Shown in pieces: positions 8,814-20,910 of a stretch of DNA of 64,000 nt. Source of the stretch: Methylobacterium symbioticum (lineage in GTDB: Bacteria; Pseudomonadota; Alphaproteobacteria; Rhizobiales; Beijerinckiaceae); assembly GCF_902141845.1 (NCBI RefSeq), contig NZ_CABFPH010000017.1, forward strand, positions 1 to 64,000, in the 5' to 3' direction. A program made the position numbers and the translations under genes. Numbering within the stretch: position 1 is the stretch's first letter; each line of letters opens with the position of its first letter. A model generated the notes under the pieces. The model ran no database searches and was not told where the DNA came from. It saw nothing but the letters and a program-made list of their open reading frames with translations.

Positions 8814-8985
8814 TTGTTCGATCGCGAGACGGCGCCCGGCACCGCGGGACGCTGACCACCCGACCGGCCGGCGGCGTTTCGTGACACGCGCGTCCGTCCG
8901 CCGGAACGGTCTCCGCGTCGGTGCAGAGTGCCCAAAGGATTGGATCGGCGCGCCGCGCCGCCCGGCAGTGGCATTCGAGAATTCG

Positions 8986-8994
8986 TGCACTGCA
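8986..8994. promoter_or_regulatory. TGCACTGCA motif upstream of mtkA
   Basis: This 9-mer is identical to 4305-4313 upstream of sga. A weaker inverse form, TGCAGAGTGC, lies at 8922-8931, so each upstream region has a pair. It may be a shared operator for a serine-cycle regulator such as QscR. That assignment is inferred. Confidence 0.4.
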
Positions 8995-9177
8995 CCATTG
9001 AATACGATCAACATTCCGCCGTGCCTAAAGGCGCCTTCAACGCGGATGTCAAAAAAATTGATCTTCTCGGCCGCTCCCGCGAAACAAATCTTGCGGCTAT
9101 AACAGGCCCACGGCCGACAGAGCCGCGAAGCCCGGCCCGGAAGACCGGCGCTCTCAAACAGTTCGGAGGAGGTGCGG

Positions 9178-10365
9178 ATGGACGTCCACGAGTACCAGGC
9201 CAAGGAGCTTCTCGCGAGCTTCGGCGTCGCGGTGCCGAAGGGGGCCGTCGCGTTCAGCCCCGATCAGGCGGTCTACGCCGCGACCGAGCTCGGCGGCTCG
9301 TTCTGGGCGGTGAAGGCGCAGATCCATGCCGGGGCGCGGGGCAAGGCCGGCGGAATCAAGCTCTGCCGCACCTATAACGAGGTGCGTGACGCCTCGCGGG
9401 AGCTGCTGGGCAAGCGCCTCGTCACGATCCAGACCGGTCCCGAGGGCAAGCCGGTGCAGCGGGTCTATGTCGAGACCGCCGACCCGTTCGAGCGCGAGCT
9501 CTATCTCGGCTACGTGCTCGACCGGAAGGCCGAGCGCGTGCGCGTCATCGCCAGCCAGCGCGGCGGCATGGATATCGAGGAGATCGCCGCGACCGATCCG
9601 GACGCGCTGATCCAGATCGTGGTCGAGCCCGCCGTCGGCCTGCAGCAGTTCCAGGCCCGCGAGATCGCCTTCCAGCTGGGCTTGAACATCAAGCAGGTCT
9701 CGGCCGCGGTGAAGACCATCATGAACGCCTACCGGGCGTTTCGCGACTGCGACGGCACGATGCTGGAGATCAACCCGCTCGTCGTCACCAAGGACGACCG
9801 GGTGCTGGCGCTCGACGCCAAGATGAGCTTCGACGACAACGCCATGTTCCGCCGCCGCAACATCGCGGACATGCATGATCCCTCGCAGGGCGATCCGCGC
9901 GAGGCCCAGGCCGCCGAGCACAATCTCAGCTATATCGGCCTGGAGGGCGAGATCGGCTGCATCGTCAACGGCGCCGGCCTCGCCATGGCTACCATGGACA
10001 TGATCAAGCACGCGGGCGGCGAGCCGGCGAACTTCCTCGACGTCGGCGGCGGCGCCTCGCCGGAGCGGGTGGCGACGGCCTTCCGGCTCGTTCTGTCCGA
10101 CAGGAACGTCAAGGCGATCCTCGTCAACATCTTCGCCGGCATCAACCGCTGCGATTGGGTCGCCGAGGGCGTGGTCAAGGCCGCACGCGAGGTGAAGATC
10201 GAGGTGCCGCTGGTGGTGCGGCTCGCCGGCACGAATGTCGAGGCCGGCCAGAAGATCCTGGCCGAGAGCGGGCTCGACCTCATCACCGCCGACACCCTGT
10301 CGGAGGCCGCGCGCAAGGCGGTGGACGCCTGCGAGAGCGCCAAGGCCACCATGGGCAACCGCTGA
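9178..10365 (+). CDS. mtkA: Malate-CoA ligase (malate thiokinase), beta subunit
   Basis: The 395-residue subunit has the ATP-grasp fold of succinyl-CoA synthetase beta chains, beginning [20 protein letters not shown]. With MtkB it makes malyl-CoA from malate, CoA and ATP, the step before malyl-CoA cleavage in the serine cycle. The segment [17 protein letters not shown] binds nucleotide, and the [13 protein letters not shown] and [18 protein letters not shown] blocks are conserved. The ATG at 9178 is preferred over the GTG at 9172 because GGAGGAGG lies five bases before it. The serine-cycle context separates it from TCA-cycle SucC. Confidence 0.95.
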   Translation: MDVHEYQAKELLASFGVAVPKGAVAFSPDQAVYAATELGGSFWAVKAQIHAGARGKAGGIKLCRTYNEVRDASRELLGKRLVTIQTGPEGKPVQRVYVETADPFERELYLGYVLDRKAERVRVIASQRGGMDIEEIAATDPDALIQIVVEPAVGLQQFQAREIAFQLGLNIKQVSAAVKTIMNAYRAFRDCDGTMLEINPLVVTKDDRVLALDAKMSFDDNAMFRRRNIADMHDPSQGDPREAQAAEHNLSYIGLEGEIGCIVNGAGLAMATMDMIKHAGGEPANFLDVGGGASPERVATAFRLVLSDRNVKAILVNIFAGINRCDWVAEGVVKAAREVKIEVPLVVRLAGTNVEAGQKILAESGLDLITADTLSEAARKAVDACESAKATMGNR

Positions 10366-10385
10366 GCTAAGGGGGAGATCACGCC

Positions 10386-11276
10386 ATGAGCATTCTCATC
10401 GACGAGAAGACCCCGATCATCGTCCAGGGCATCACGGGCGACAAGGGCACGTTTCACGCCAAGGAGATGCTGGATTACGGCTCCAACGTCGTCGGCGGCG
10501 TCACCCCCGGCAAGGGCGGGCGCACGCATCTCGGCGTGCCGGTGTTCAACACCGTCAAGGAGGCGGTGGCGGCCACCGGCGCCACCACCTCGATCACCTT
10601 CGTCGCGCCCCCCTTCGCGGCGGACGCGATCATGGAGGGGGCAGATGCGGGCCTGAAGCTCGTCTGCTCGATCACCGACGGCATCCCGGCCCAGGACATG
10701 ATGCGGGTGAAGCGCTACCTGATGCGCTATCCGCGCGAGCGCCGCACCATGGTGGTCGGCCCGAACTGCGCCGGCATCATCTCGCCGGGACGTGCGATGC
10801 TCGGCATCATGCCGGGCCACATCTACCTCAAGGGCAATGTCGGCGTGATCTCGCGCTCGGGCACCCTCGGCTACGAGGCGGCCTCGCAGATGAAGGCGCT
10901 GGGGCTCGGCATCTCGACCTCGGTCGGCATCGGCGGCGACCCGATCAACGGCTCCTCCTTCCTCGACCATCTCGCCCTGTTCGAGAAGGATCCGGAGACC
11001 GAGGCCGTGCTGATGATCGGCGAGATCGGCGGCCCCCAGGAGGCCGAGGCCTCGGCCTGGATCAAGGAGCACATGACGAAGCCGGTGATCGGCTTCGTGG
11101 CCGGCCTCACCGCCCCGAAGGGCCGCCGCATGGGTCATGCCGGCGCGATCATCTCGGCGACCGGTGACAGCGCCGCCGAGAAGGCCGAGATCATGCGCTC
11201 CTACGGCCTCACCGTGGCGCCGGACCCGGGCTCCTTCGGCGAGACCGTGGCCCAGGTCCTCAAGAAGGCGGCCTGA
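10386..11276 (+). CDS. mtkB: Malate-CoA ligase (malate thiokinase), alpha subunit
   Basis: The 296-residue subunit is of the succinyl-CoA synthetase alpha type. It starts with SILIDEKTPIIVQGITGDKG, has the CoA-binding region GGVTPGKGGRTHLG, and carries the phosphohistidine loop GHAGAIISATGDSAAEKAE near the C-terminus. The His becomes phosphorylated during malyl-CoA formation. It lies 20 bases after mtkA and needs it as a partner. GGGGGAG precedes the ATG. Residues and length match the Methylobacterium enzyme. Confidence 0.95.
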   Translation: MSILIDEKTPIIVQGITGDKGTFHAKEMLDYGSNVVGGVTPGKGGRTHLGVPVFNTVKEAVAATGATTSITFVAPPFAADAIMEGADAGLKLVCSITDGIPAQDMMRVKRYLMRYPRERRTMVVGPNCAGIISPGRAMLGIMPGHIYLKGNVGVISRSGTLGYEAASQMKALGLGISTSVGIGGDPINGSSFLDHLALFEKDPETEAVLMIGEIGGPQEAEASAWIKEHMTKPVIGFVAGLTAPKGRRMGHAGAIISATGDSAAEKAEIMRSYGLTVAPDPGSFGETVAQVLKKAA

Positions 11277-11304
11277 GGCCGCCGCGCCGGAACCGCGACG
11301 GGCC

Positions 11305-11441
11305 CCCTCTCCCGACCGGGAGAGGGCTGGGGTGAGGGATGAGAACGCGCAGGATTGATCGCAACGGCGCAGCGGCTCTTGCGAAGCCCTCTCCGGACAG
11401 TTCTCGACCCTCACCCTGTCCCTCTCCCGAACGGGAGAGGG
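11305..11441. repeat. Inverted pair of REP-like palindromes between mtkB and ppc
   Basis: CCCTCTCCCG-AC-CGGGAGAGGG (11305-11326), followed by GGGGTGAGGG, is mirrored by CCCTCACCC (11408-11416) and a second hairpin with a two-base AA loop (11420-11441). The two units face each other, forming a BIME-like pair. Such REP units are widespread in proteobacterial genomes and may affect mRNA stability between mtkB and ppc. Confidence 0.75.
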
Positions 11442-11523
11442 GACCCGCGCTCGATCCTCATCCGCCACGGCGGACTGCACCGGCGGTCCGCAAGACGGCG
11501 CACCCGTTGCCCGAGGTGGCCCC

Positions 11524-14286
<2,763 letters not shown>

Positions 14287-14357
14287 GCGCGAGGCGAAAC
14301 GACTTCACGGCCCTGTCGCGGCTCGCGGCGGGCGCCATGTTGAACCCGGCGGCTCGG

Positions 14358-14431
14358 GCGCTCTAGAGCCCCCCGAGCCGGATTCGACGCCGGTTCGGCG
14401 AGAGAGCGCGTTGGAACACAAGCTGGAGCCG
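14358..14431. repeat. Diverged copy of a dispersed repeat (copy A) between ppc and mcl
   Basis: This segment carries the same ordered blocks as 25727-25829 and the inverse of 27765-27869: GCGCTCT, then GACGCCGGTTCGGCGAGA, then GAGCGCGTTGGAACA, then CTGGAGCCG. It is more diverged than the other two, and the long terminal palindrome is less clear. It lies in the 233-base gap before mcl. Confidence 0.6.
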
Positions 14432-14519
14432 AGCCCGGTCACGATGCGGCTAGGCCGGTTCCAGCCGCGCGCGGGTCGCGCAGCGGCCGGAAGAGCCTTC
14501 ACGAGGAGAGAAACAAGAG

Positions 14520-15488
14520 ATGAGCTTCACCCTGATCCCGCAGGCCAAGGCCCGGCTGCACCGCTCCGAACTGGCCGTGCCCGGCTCCAACCCGACCTTC
14601 ATGGAGAAGTCGGCCAACTCCGCCGCGGACGTGATCTTCCTCGACCTTGAGGACGCTGTCGCCCCGGATGACAAGGAGAAGGCCCGCACCAACATCATCC
14701 AGGCGCTCAACGACCTGGATTGGGGCAACAAGACCATGATGATCCGCATCAACGGTCTCGACACCCACTACATGTATCGCGACGTCGTCGACATCGTCGA
14801 AGCCTGTCCGCGCCTCGACATGATCCTGATCCCCAAGGTCGGTGTGCCGCAGGATGTCTACGCGATCGACGTGCTGGTCACGCAGATCGAGCAGGCTAAA
14901 AAGCGCGACAAGAAGATCGGCTTCGAGGTGCTGATCGAGACTGCGCTCGGCATGGCCAATGTCGAGGCGATCGCCCAGTCCTCAAAGCGCCTCGAGGCGA
15001 TGTCCTTCGGTGTGGCCGACTACGCCGCCTCCACCCGCGCCCGCTCCACCGTGATCGGTGGCGTGAACCCCGACTTCTCGGTGCTCACCGACAAGGACGA
15101 GTCGGGCGCCCGGCAGACCCATTGGCAGGATCCGTGGCTGTTCGCGCAGAACCGCATGCTGGTGGCCTGCCGCGCCTATGGGCTCCGCCCGATCGACGGC
15201 CCGTTCGGCGACTTCTCGGATCCGGACGGCTACATCTCGGCGGCCCGGCGCTGCGCCGCCCTCGGCTTCGAGGGCAAGTGGGCGATCCACCCCACCCAGA
15301 TCGAGCTGGCAAACCAGGTCTTCACCCCGTCCGAGGCCGAGGTGACGAAGGCCCGCCGCATCTTGGAGGCGATGGAGGAGGCGGCCAAGGCCGGCCGCGG
15401 CGCCGTCTCCCTCGACGGCCGCCTCATCGACATCGCCTCGATCCGTATGGCCGAGGCGCTGATCGAGAAGGCCGACGCGATGAAGTAA
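14520..15488 (+). CDS. mcl: L-malyl-CoA / beta-methylmalyl-CoA lyase
   Basis: The 322-residue enzyme of the HpcH/HpaI-CitE family cleaves malyl-CoA into acetyl-CoA and glyoxylate, closing the serine cycle. It can also act on methylmalyl-CoA in the ethylmalonyl-CoA pathway. The start region RLHRSELAVPGSNP holds the CoA-contacting Arg. Metal-binding acidic residues are in VIFLDLEDAVAPDDK and FEVLIETALGMANVEAI. The segment EGKWAIHPTQIELAN near the C-terminus is also conserved. GAGGAGAG precedes the ATG at 14520. It is the last gene of the serine-cycle series. Confidence 0.96.
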   Translation: MSFTLIPQAKARLHRSELAVPGSNPTFMEKSANSAADVIFLDLEDAVAPDDKEKARTNIIQALNDLDWGNKTMMIRINGLDTHYMYRDVVDIVEACPRLDMILIPKVGVPQDVYAIDVLVTQIEQAKKRDKKIGFEVLIETALGMANVEAIAQSSKRLEAMSFGVADYAASTRARSTVIGGVNPDFSVLTDKDESGARQTHWQDPWLFAQNRMLVACRAYGLRPIDGPFGDFSDPDGYISAARRCAALGFEGKWAIHPTQIELANQVFTPSEAEVTKARRILEAMEEAAKAGRGAVSLDGRLIDIASIRMAEALIEKADAMK

Positions 15489-15605
15489 GCCGCTCGTGGT
15501 CCCCGCGCGCGAGGTCCGCGGCGCGCGGGGCAGCCGGCCCGCTTGGCGGGCCCGTGCGTCTCGGGCAGCCTCCTGCGCCCGCCCCGCGGGCGGGAGGAGG
15601 CACCC

Positions 15606-15908
15606 ATGCAGGTCCCAGGCATCCCGTACGCGGATCTCGATCCGCTCATCACCCTCGGTGTCGTCGCCGCGACCGCCGTGACCGATGCGGCGTACGTATT
15701 CTTCAATGCCGCGGTCGGCGCCCGGCACCGCATCCGCGCCGCGAACTGGAGCGCGGTCTGGTACCTGCTCTCCGCCTTCGCGGTCATCAACTACACGCAG
15801 AACGCGCTCTACGTCCTGTTCGCGGCATTCGGCTCCTGGGTCGGCGCCTATGCCTCGGTGACATGGCTGGCGCGCGGCTCCGCAAGCGGAGCCGGCCGCC
15901 CTATCTGA
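15606..15908 (+). CDS. Small membrane protein of unknown function
   Basis: The 100-residue product is unrecognised. Hydrophobic stretches around residues 11-29 (LITLGVVAATAVTDAAYVF), 44-64 (SAVWYLLSAFAVINYTQNALY) and 63-80 suggest two or three membrane segments. The ATG at 15606 follows GGAGGAGG with five bases of spacing, which strongly supports translation. It lies 117 bases after mcl in the same direction and may share its transcript. It could be a small inner-membrane protein kept with the serine-cycle locus. Confidence 0.7.
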   Translation: MQVPGIPYADLDPLITLGVVAATAVTDAAYVFFNAAVGARHRIRAANWSAVWYLLSAFAVINYTQNALYVLFAAFGSWVGAYASVTWLARGSASGAGRPI

Positions 15909-16008
15909 CCTTGCCTGAAGACCGATTCCGGTCCCATTGGATCGGGGCACGACTCCAGGCCCTTGAGTATCCGCAAGCCCGAGCGGTCCAGTTCGGAGGA
16001 GATCCACC

Positions 16009-16443
16009 ATGCACGTCACGATCGAACAGGCGGACACCGCGATCCGCGCTGCCCGCGACAAGGCGCTTGAGCTCGGCACCCAGATGTGCATCGCGGTGGT
16101 TGATTCGGGCGGCAACCTGAAGGCGTTCTACCGCATGGACGACGCCTGGGTCGGCTCGATCGACATCGCGCAGAAGAAGGCCAAGACCGCCGTGTTCTTC
16201 GGCATGAAGACCGGCCAGATCGGCCAGCTCTCGCAGCCCGGCGGCTCGCTCTACGGCATCGAGCACTCGAACGACGGTCTGATCACCTTCCCCGGCGGCA
16301 TCCCGATCGTGGATGCGGACGGCGTGATGTCGGGCGCAATCGGCGTCAGCGGCTCGACGGTGGAGAACGACGATGCGGTGGCGGAGGCCGGCGCCAAGGC
16401 CATCGGCAAGACCGAGCTGCCGGCCCATCCCTGGCGGACCTGA
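16009..16443 (+). CDS. GlcG/HbpS family protein (DUF336)
   Basis: The 144-residue protein fits the GlcG/HbpS fold. [20 protein letters not shown] and [17 protein letters not shown] at the start, then [20 protein letters not shown] and [20 protein letters not shown], are the family signatures. Relatives bind haem or small acids and often sit beside glycolate or other organic-acid oxidation genes. No catalytic role is established. GGAGGAG lies seven bases before the ATG. Placement after the glyoxylate-forming lyase is suggestive but not proof of a link to C2 acids. Confidence 0.85.
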   Translation: MHVTIEQADTAIRAARDKALELGTQMCIAVVDSGGNLKAFYRMDDAWVGSIDIAQKKAKTAVFFGMKTGQIGQLSQPGGSLYGIEHSNDGLITFPGGIPIVDADGVMSGAIGVSGSTVENDDAVAEAGAKAIGKTELPAHPWRT

Positions 16444-16511
16444 GCCCCGCGAAACCCCCGGTTAAGGCTACCGCCCTATGACGGGGCCATGGCCAGCCGG
16501 GGAGCGCGACG

Positions 16512-16688
16512 ATGAACCGTGAACAACTCGCCGATGCCCTGCGTCGGCTCGTGGCGACACAGGTCGAGGACATCGAGCGGGCCGTGAAGGACGGGCATAA
16601 GACCATCGCCCTGAACGAACTCGCCGACCTCAACCGCCAGCTCAAGGCCTTCGCCGCCGCCCTGAAGAAGGCGCCGGCGCGGGCCTGA
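16512..16688 (+). CDS. Small 58-residue helical protein
   Basis: A short frame starting at ATG 16512 encodes 58 residues, beginning MNREQLADALRRLVATQVED and ending in KKAPARA. The composition is that of one or two amphipathic helices, and almost all codons end in G or C, as in nearby genes. GGGGAG lies seven bases upstream. No family is recognised. It starts 68 bases after the GlcG-like gene and converges with the SulP gene, with a hairpin between. Confidence 0.6.
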   Translation: MNREQLADALRRLVATQVEDIERAVKDGHKTIALNELADLNRQLKAFAAALKKAPARA

Positions 16689-16750
16689 TCCATCTCCAAC
16701 GCCGTCGAGAGAGACCGCGTGATCCGATTGGGCTGCGGGGCAATCCAATC

Positions 16751-16778
16751 GGCGCGGCGGCGGGCGGGCCGCCGCGCC
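16751..16778. terminator. Bidirectional hairpin between small gene and SulP gene
   Basis: GGCGCGGCGG (16751-16760) pairs perfectly with CCGCCGCGCC (16769-16778) across an eight-base loop. It sits in the short gap between two convergent genes, where a shared terminator would be expected. A short CCGATTGG/CCAATCGG pair precedes it. Confidence 0.55.
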
Positions 16779-16779
16779 C

Positions 16780-18264
16780 TCAATGCGTCGGCAGCGTGGC
16801 GTCCCTGCCGCCCTTGTCGTGGGTGGCGAAGCGCTCGACCAGGGTGGCGCTGGCTGCGTTCAGGCCGATCATCTCCACCTGCTTGCCCTGGCGGCGCGCC
16901 TTCGTCACCACGCGGTCGAGGGCACCGATCGCCGAGATGTCCCAGAAATGGGCCGCATGCACGTCGATGACGATGCGCTCGACCGGCTCCAGCACATCGA
17001 CGGCCTCGCCGAACGTGCCCGCCGAGGCGAAGAAGATCTGGCCCGTCACCCGGTAGGTCCGCACCCGGCCGTCGGCCGAGAGCTCCGACGTGACCTGGCT
17101 GAGCCGCGAGACCTTGCCCGCAAAGAAAACGCCCGACAACAGCACGCCGATCAGGACGCCGAGGGCGAGGTCCTTCGTGGCGACGACGACCGCCACGGTC
17201 GCCAGCATGACCGCCGAGGAGGGCAGGGGATTCGTCCGCAGCCGGGCCAGCGAGCGCCACTGGAAGGTGTTGAGCGAGACCATGATCATCACTGCGGTCA
17301 AAGCGGCGACTGGCACGATGGCGAGCAGATCCTGGAGCGCGACGAGGAGCACGAGCAGGACGCTGCCCGCCACGAAGGTCGAGAGCCGGCCGCGCGCGCC
17401 CGACGAGACGTTGATCACCGACTGGCCAATCATCGCGCAGCCGCCCATGCCGCCGAACACGGCGGAGGCCATGTTGGCGACGCCCTGGCCCATGCATTCC
17501 CGGTTCTTGCTGCTCGGCGAGTCGGTCATGTCGTCGACGATCTGGGCCGTGAGCAGGCTCTCCAGCAGGCCAACGGCGGCGAGGGTCGCCGCGTAGGGCA
17601 GGATGATGCGCAGGGTCTCGACGGTCAGGGGCACCTGCGGCAGGGCGAAGCTCGGCAGGGTGGAGGGCAATGCGCCGAGATGCGCAACCGTGCGCACGTC
17701 GAGGTGGAACACGGCAGTGATCAGGGTGAGCGCCGCGATCGCCACGAGCGGCGCCGGCACGGCCCGGGTAAGGCGCGGGACGCCATAAATGATGGCAAGC
17801 CCCAGACCGACCAGGCCGTAGGTGGCCGGCGTCACGCCCCGCAGCTCGGGAAGCTGGGCCAGGAAGATCAGGATGGCGAGTGCGTTGACGAAGCCCGTCA
17901 TCACGGATTGCGAGACGAAGCGCATCAGCCGCCCGAGCTTGAGCAGGCCGGCCGCGATCTGGATCACGCCCATTAGGATGGTGGCGGCGAAGAGGTACTG
18001 CACCCCATGCTCGCGAACGAGGTCGACCATGACAACGGCGGTGGCCGCGGTCGCGGCCGAGATCATCGCCGGGCGCCCGCCCGCGAAGGCGATCACGCAG
18101 GCGATCACGACGGAGGCGTAGAGGCCGACCTTCGGGTCGACGCCGGCTATCACCGAGAAGCCGATGGCTTCCGGGATGAGCGCCAGGGCGACGACGATGC
18201 CTGAGAGGATGTCGGCACGGATCCGTGCGACGGAGGCGCGGCTGCGCGTCGGAATGGGTGTCAT
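16780..18264 (-). CDS. SulP family anion transporter with STAS domain
   Basis: The 494-residue inner-membrane protein has the SulP transporter core, roughly residues 15-380 with ten or more hydrophobic segments, and a cytoplasmic STAS domain after residue 400. [22 protein letters not shown] is the typical first helix, followed by [10 protein letters not shown]. The STAS part contains [21 protein letters not shown]. SulP proteins import sulfate, bicarbonate or dicarboxylates with Na+ or H+. Bicarbonate would suit a cell using PEP carboxylase, but this is speculation. The gene stands alone. Confidence 0.9.
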   Translation of the reverse strand: MTPIPTRSRASVARIRADILSGIVVALALIPEAIGFSVIAGVDPKVGLYASVVIACVIAFAGGRPAMISAATAATAVVMVDLVREHGVQYLFAATILMGVIQIAAGLLKLGRLMRFVSQSVMTGFVNALAILIFLAQLPELRGVTPATYGLVGLGLAIIYGVPRLTRAVPAPLVAIAALTLITAVFHLDVRTVAHLGALPSTLPSFALPQVPLTVETLRIILPYAATLAAVGLLESLLTAQIVDDMTDSPSSKNRECMGQGVANMASAVFGGMGGCAMIGQSVINVSSGARGRLSTFVAGSVLLVLLVALQDLLAIVPVAALTAVMIMVSLNTFQWRSLARLRTNPLPSSAVMLATVAVVVATKDLALGVLIGVLLSGVFFAGKVSRLSQVTSELSADGRVRTYRVTGQIFFASAGTFGEAVDVLEPVERIVIDVHAAHFWDISAIGALDRVVTKARRQGKQVEMIGLNAASATLVERFATHDKGGRDATLPTH

Positions 18265-18404
18265 GGAATGTCCGCAGGAGACCGCTGCCTGCGCCTTGCG
18301 CGAGGCTGTGATGCGTCTCGATTGCGTGGTCCGGCGGATCGGCGGCCGGAAGAGCCACCCGGGCTTTCACCGGGTCCAGGCGGATGCCCTTCGTTTATCA
18401 GACC

Positions 18405-18418
18405 TGCGCTGCAGCGCA
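18405..18418. promoter_or_regulatory. Perfect 14-bp palindrome upstream of the SulP gene
   Basis: TGCGCTGCAGCGCA is a perfect 14-base palindrome lying 141 bases before the SulP start in a 210-base gap. It could be an operator for that gene or a short structure at the end of the GGDEF-EAL transcript. The regulator is unknown. Confidence 0.3.
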
Positions 18419-18474
18419 ACATGCCGGATTTGGACGTGGCGCATGGGTGCCGCCGATCCGGCGGCAGAGCGGTA

Positions 18475-20910
18475 TCAGGCTGCCCGGAGCGCGGCACGGC
18501 CCTCAATGAGGCGGACCGCCTCCTCCGCCGGCATCGGCCGGCCGAACAGGAAGCCCTGGATCTCGGTGCAATCCTGGTCCCGCACCTGCCGGAGCTGGTC
18601 CGCCGTCTCGACGCCCTCGGCTGTCACTGCGGCGCCGAGCCGGCTCCCGATCCCGACGATGGCCCGGACGATCGCGGCCGTGTCAGGATCGGCGATGTCG
18701 CGGATGAACGAGCGGTCGATCTTGATCCGGTCGAAGGGGAAGCGGCGCAGGTAGCTCAGCGAAGAGTAGCCGGTGCCGAAATCGTCCAGGGCGATGCGCA
18801 CGCCGAGCGCCCGCAGCCGGTGCAGGCAGGCCATCGACGCCTCGCTGTCCCGGATGAGCACGCTCTCGGTGATCTCCAGTTCGAGCCGCGTCGCCGCGAG
18901 CGAGGCAGCGGCGAGGGCGTCGATCACGGCCTGCTCCAGGCCGGGTTGGCGAAGCTGCACCGCCGAGACGTTCACCGAGACCCGCAGGTCGTCCGGCCAG
19001 TGCGCCGCCATGCGGCAGGCCTCCCGCAGGGCCCATTCGCCGAGCGGTACGATCTGGCCGCTCTCCTCCGCGATCGGAATGAACTCCGCGGGCGAGATCG
19101 GGCCGAGCCCGGGATGCTGCCAGCGCAGCAGGGCTTCGAAGCCGCGCAGATCCGCATCCTCGGCACCGAAGACCGGCTGATAGTGGAGCTGGAATTCGCC
19201 TGCGCGCAGGCCGGCGCGCAGGTCGCGCTCCAAGCCGCTGCGGCCGGCGATGCCCGCATCCATGTCGGGCGCGTAGTAGCGGAAGGTGTTCCGGCCCTCG
19301 GCCTTGGCCCGGTAGAGCGCGATGTCGGCCTTCTTGAAGAGGTCGTCGGCATCCCGCTCCTCCGGCGCGGTCGCGATGCCGATGCTGATCCCGACCCCGG
19401 CCACGAAGGATCCGAGATCGACCGGCCGCTCGACCGCCTCGATCAGGCGCTGTGCCACGATCTCGGCCGATTGCGGCCCATCGATCTGGCCGAGGATGAT
19501 CGCGAACTCGTCACCGCCGAGACGGGCGATGGTGTCGGTCGCCCGCAATACGCTGCGCAGCCGTTGCGCGATCACCTTCAGGAGCGCGTCCCCGGCAGGA
19601 TGGCCATAGGTGTCGTTCACGGCCTTGAAGCGATCGAGATCGCAGGCCAGCACCGCGAAGGCGTTCCCCGTGATCGGCATCCGGGCGAACTGGTCGTTCA
19701 GGCGCTCGCGGAAGAGCACGCGATTGGGCAGGCCAGTCAGCGCGTCGTGCAGCGCCATATGGGCGATCTGTCGTTCCGCCTCGCGCCGGACGGTGGTGTC
19801 GAACTGGAGCCCAACGATGCGCAGTGGCCGGCCGCACGGGGTCCGGGTCACGACCTTGCCGCGGGCCAGGACCCAGCACCAGTCGCCATCCTTGCGCAGC
19901 AGGCGATGCTCGCATTCGTAGACCGGGCTGCGGCCTTCCAGATGGTCGGTCAGCAGGCGCTGCGTCCCGGCCCTGTCTTCCGGATGGACGAGGCGTTCCC
20001 AGGTCTCGGTATGGGCGTGGAGTTCGCCGGGCTCGTAGCCCAGCATCGTGAACCAGCGGTCGGACAGCCACATCTCCCCCGTGGCCAGGGTGATCTCCCA
20101 GAGGCCGTCGGCATCGACGGCGAGGGCGAGGCGTTCCTCGCTGAGACGGAGCGCGGCCTCGCTGGCGCGGAGCGCCGCGTTGGCTCGGCGCATCCGGTCG
20201 GCAAACAGCGCGAGCACGCCGAAGCCGAGGATGCTGAGCATGATCGCGGTGATGCCGGCGGAGAGGGCGAGCCTCGGGATGCTCGGCGCTGCGGCGGCGC
20301 GCGTCAGGTCTGGCACGACCTCGACCGCCGCCATCGCGGTGAAATGCAGGACCGCGACGGATGCTGTGAGCACGCTCGCGACTAGGAGGCGCGAGCGTCC
20401 CAGCCGGGGATGCCGGTGGATCGCAAACGCGGCGGCGGCCAGGACGCAGCCGCCCGCGACGGCGCCGCAGAGCATGGGCCTATCCCAGGCCAGGAGGCCC
20501 GGTACCTGGATGCTGAGCATGCCGACGACATGCATGGCTGCGATGCCGGGCCCGAGGATCAGGGCCGCCAGAGCGGCCCCGAGAAGGCCGCTCCCGGCCC
20601 GGACCGCGACGAGCGCAGCCAGGACCGCCAAGACCGCGATGAGCAGAGACAGGAGCGTTCCGTCGATGCGGTAATCGATGGAGAGGCCGGGATCGTAGCC
20701 GAGCATGCCGATGAAGTGCGTGCACCAGATCCCGGCACCGGCGCAGAAGCTGGCGGCGAGAAGCCATGTCCGTCGGGCCGTCCCTTCGCTGTCGAGGGAT
20801 TGCCGGTTGAGCTGCAGTGCCGTGTGGAGGGAGACCCAGCACACCAGACCTGCCAGCGGGACGACCCAGGCGGCGTGCTGATCGACCAGGCAACTGAACA
20901 TCCGGTACAT
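18475..20910 (-). CDS. MHYT-PAS-GGDEF-EAL cyclic-di-GMP signalling protein
   Basis: The 811-residue protein begins with an MHYT membrane sensor. Its repeats read THFIGM, MHVVGM and LHFTAM within about seven hydrophobic segments. A PAS domain follows (ERLALAVDADGLWEI..., about residues 260-380), then a GGDEF domain with intact RLGGDEF, preceded by the inhibitory-site RATD, and an EAL domain with GFEALLRWQHP. Both catalytic motifs look complete, so it may make and break cyclic di-GMP. MHYT domains are thought to bind copper and sense gases. The ATG at 20910 is chosen because the first membrane helix starts just after it; the frame stays open 117 bases further upstream. Confidence 0.93.
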   Translation of the reverse strand: MYRMFSCLVDQHAAWVVPLAGLVCWVSLHTALQLNRQSLDSEGTARRTWLLAASFCAGAGIWCTHFIGMLGYDPGLSIDYRIDGTLLSLLIAVLAVLAALVAVRAGSGLLGAALAALILGPGIAAMHVVGMLSIQVPGLLAWDRPMLCGAVAGGCVLAAAAFAIHRHPRLGRSRLLVASVLTASVAVLHFTAMAAVEVVPDLTRAAAAPSIPRLALSAGITAIMLSILGFGVLALFADRMRRANAALRASEAALRLSEERLALAVDADGLWEITLATGEMWLSDRWFTMLGYEPGELHAHTETWERLVHPEDRAGTQRLLTDHLEGRSPVYECEHRLLRKDGDWCWVLARGKVVTRTPCGRPLRIVGLQFDTTVRREAERQIAHMALHDALTGLPNRVLFRERLNDQFARMPITGNAFAVLACDLDRFKAVNDTYGHPAGDALLKVIAQRLRSVLRATDTIARLGGDEFAIILGQIDGPQSAEIVAQRLIEAVERPVDLGSFVAGVGISIGIATAPEERDADDLFKKADIALYRAKAEGRNTFRYYAPDMDAGIAGRSGLERDLRAGLRAGEFQLHYQPVFGAEDADLRGFEALLRWQHPGLGPISPAEFIPIAEESGQIVPLGEWALREACRMAAHWPDDLRVSVNVSAVQLRQPGLEQAVIDALAAASLAATRLELEITESVLIRDSEASMACLHRLRALGVRIALDDFGTGYSSLSYLRRFPFDRIKIDRSFIRDIADPDTAAIVRAIVGIGSRLGAAVTAEGVETADQLRQVRDQDCTEIQGFLFGRPMPAEEAVRLIEGRAALRAA

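Larger units (their letters stand above)
8722..9177. other. Gene-free region between fch and mtkA
   Basis: This 456-base stretch contains the fch terminator near its left end. The second half is AT-richer than its surroundings (about 9001-9110) and probably carries the mtkA promoter. TGCACTGCA at 8986-8994 is shared with the sga upstream region. No convincing gene was seen in any frame. Confidence 0.6.

Noticed and set aside
6637..8859. Long minus-strand frame across hprA, mtdA and fch
   Set aside because: It covers three well-identified plus-strand genes and their gaps and shows no protein family features.
9178..11276. TCA-cycle succinyl-CoA synthetase (sucCD)
   Set aside because: Placement between fch and ppc-mcl in the serine-cycle order fits malate thiokinase.
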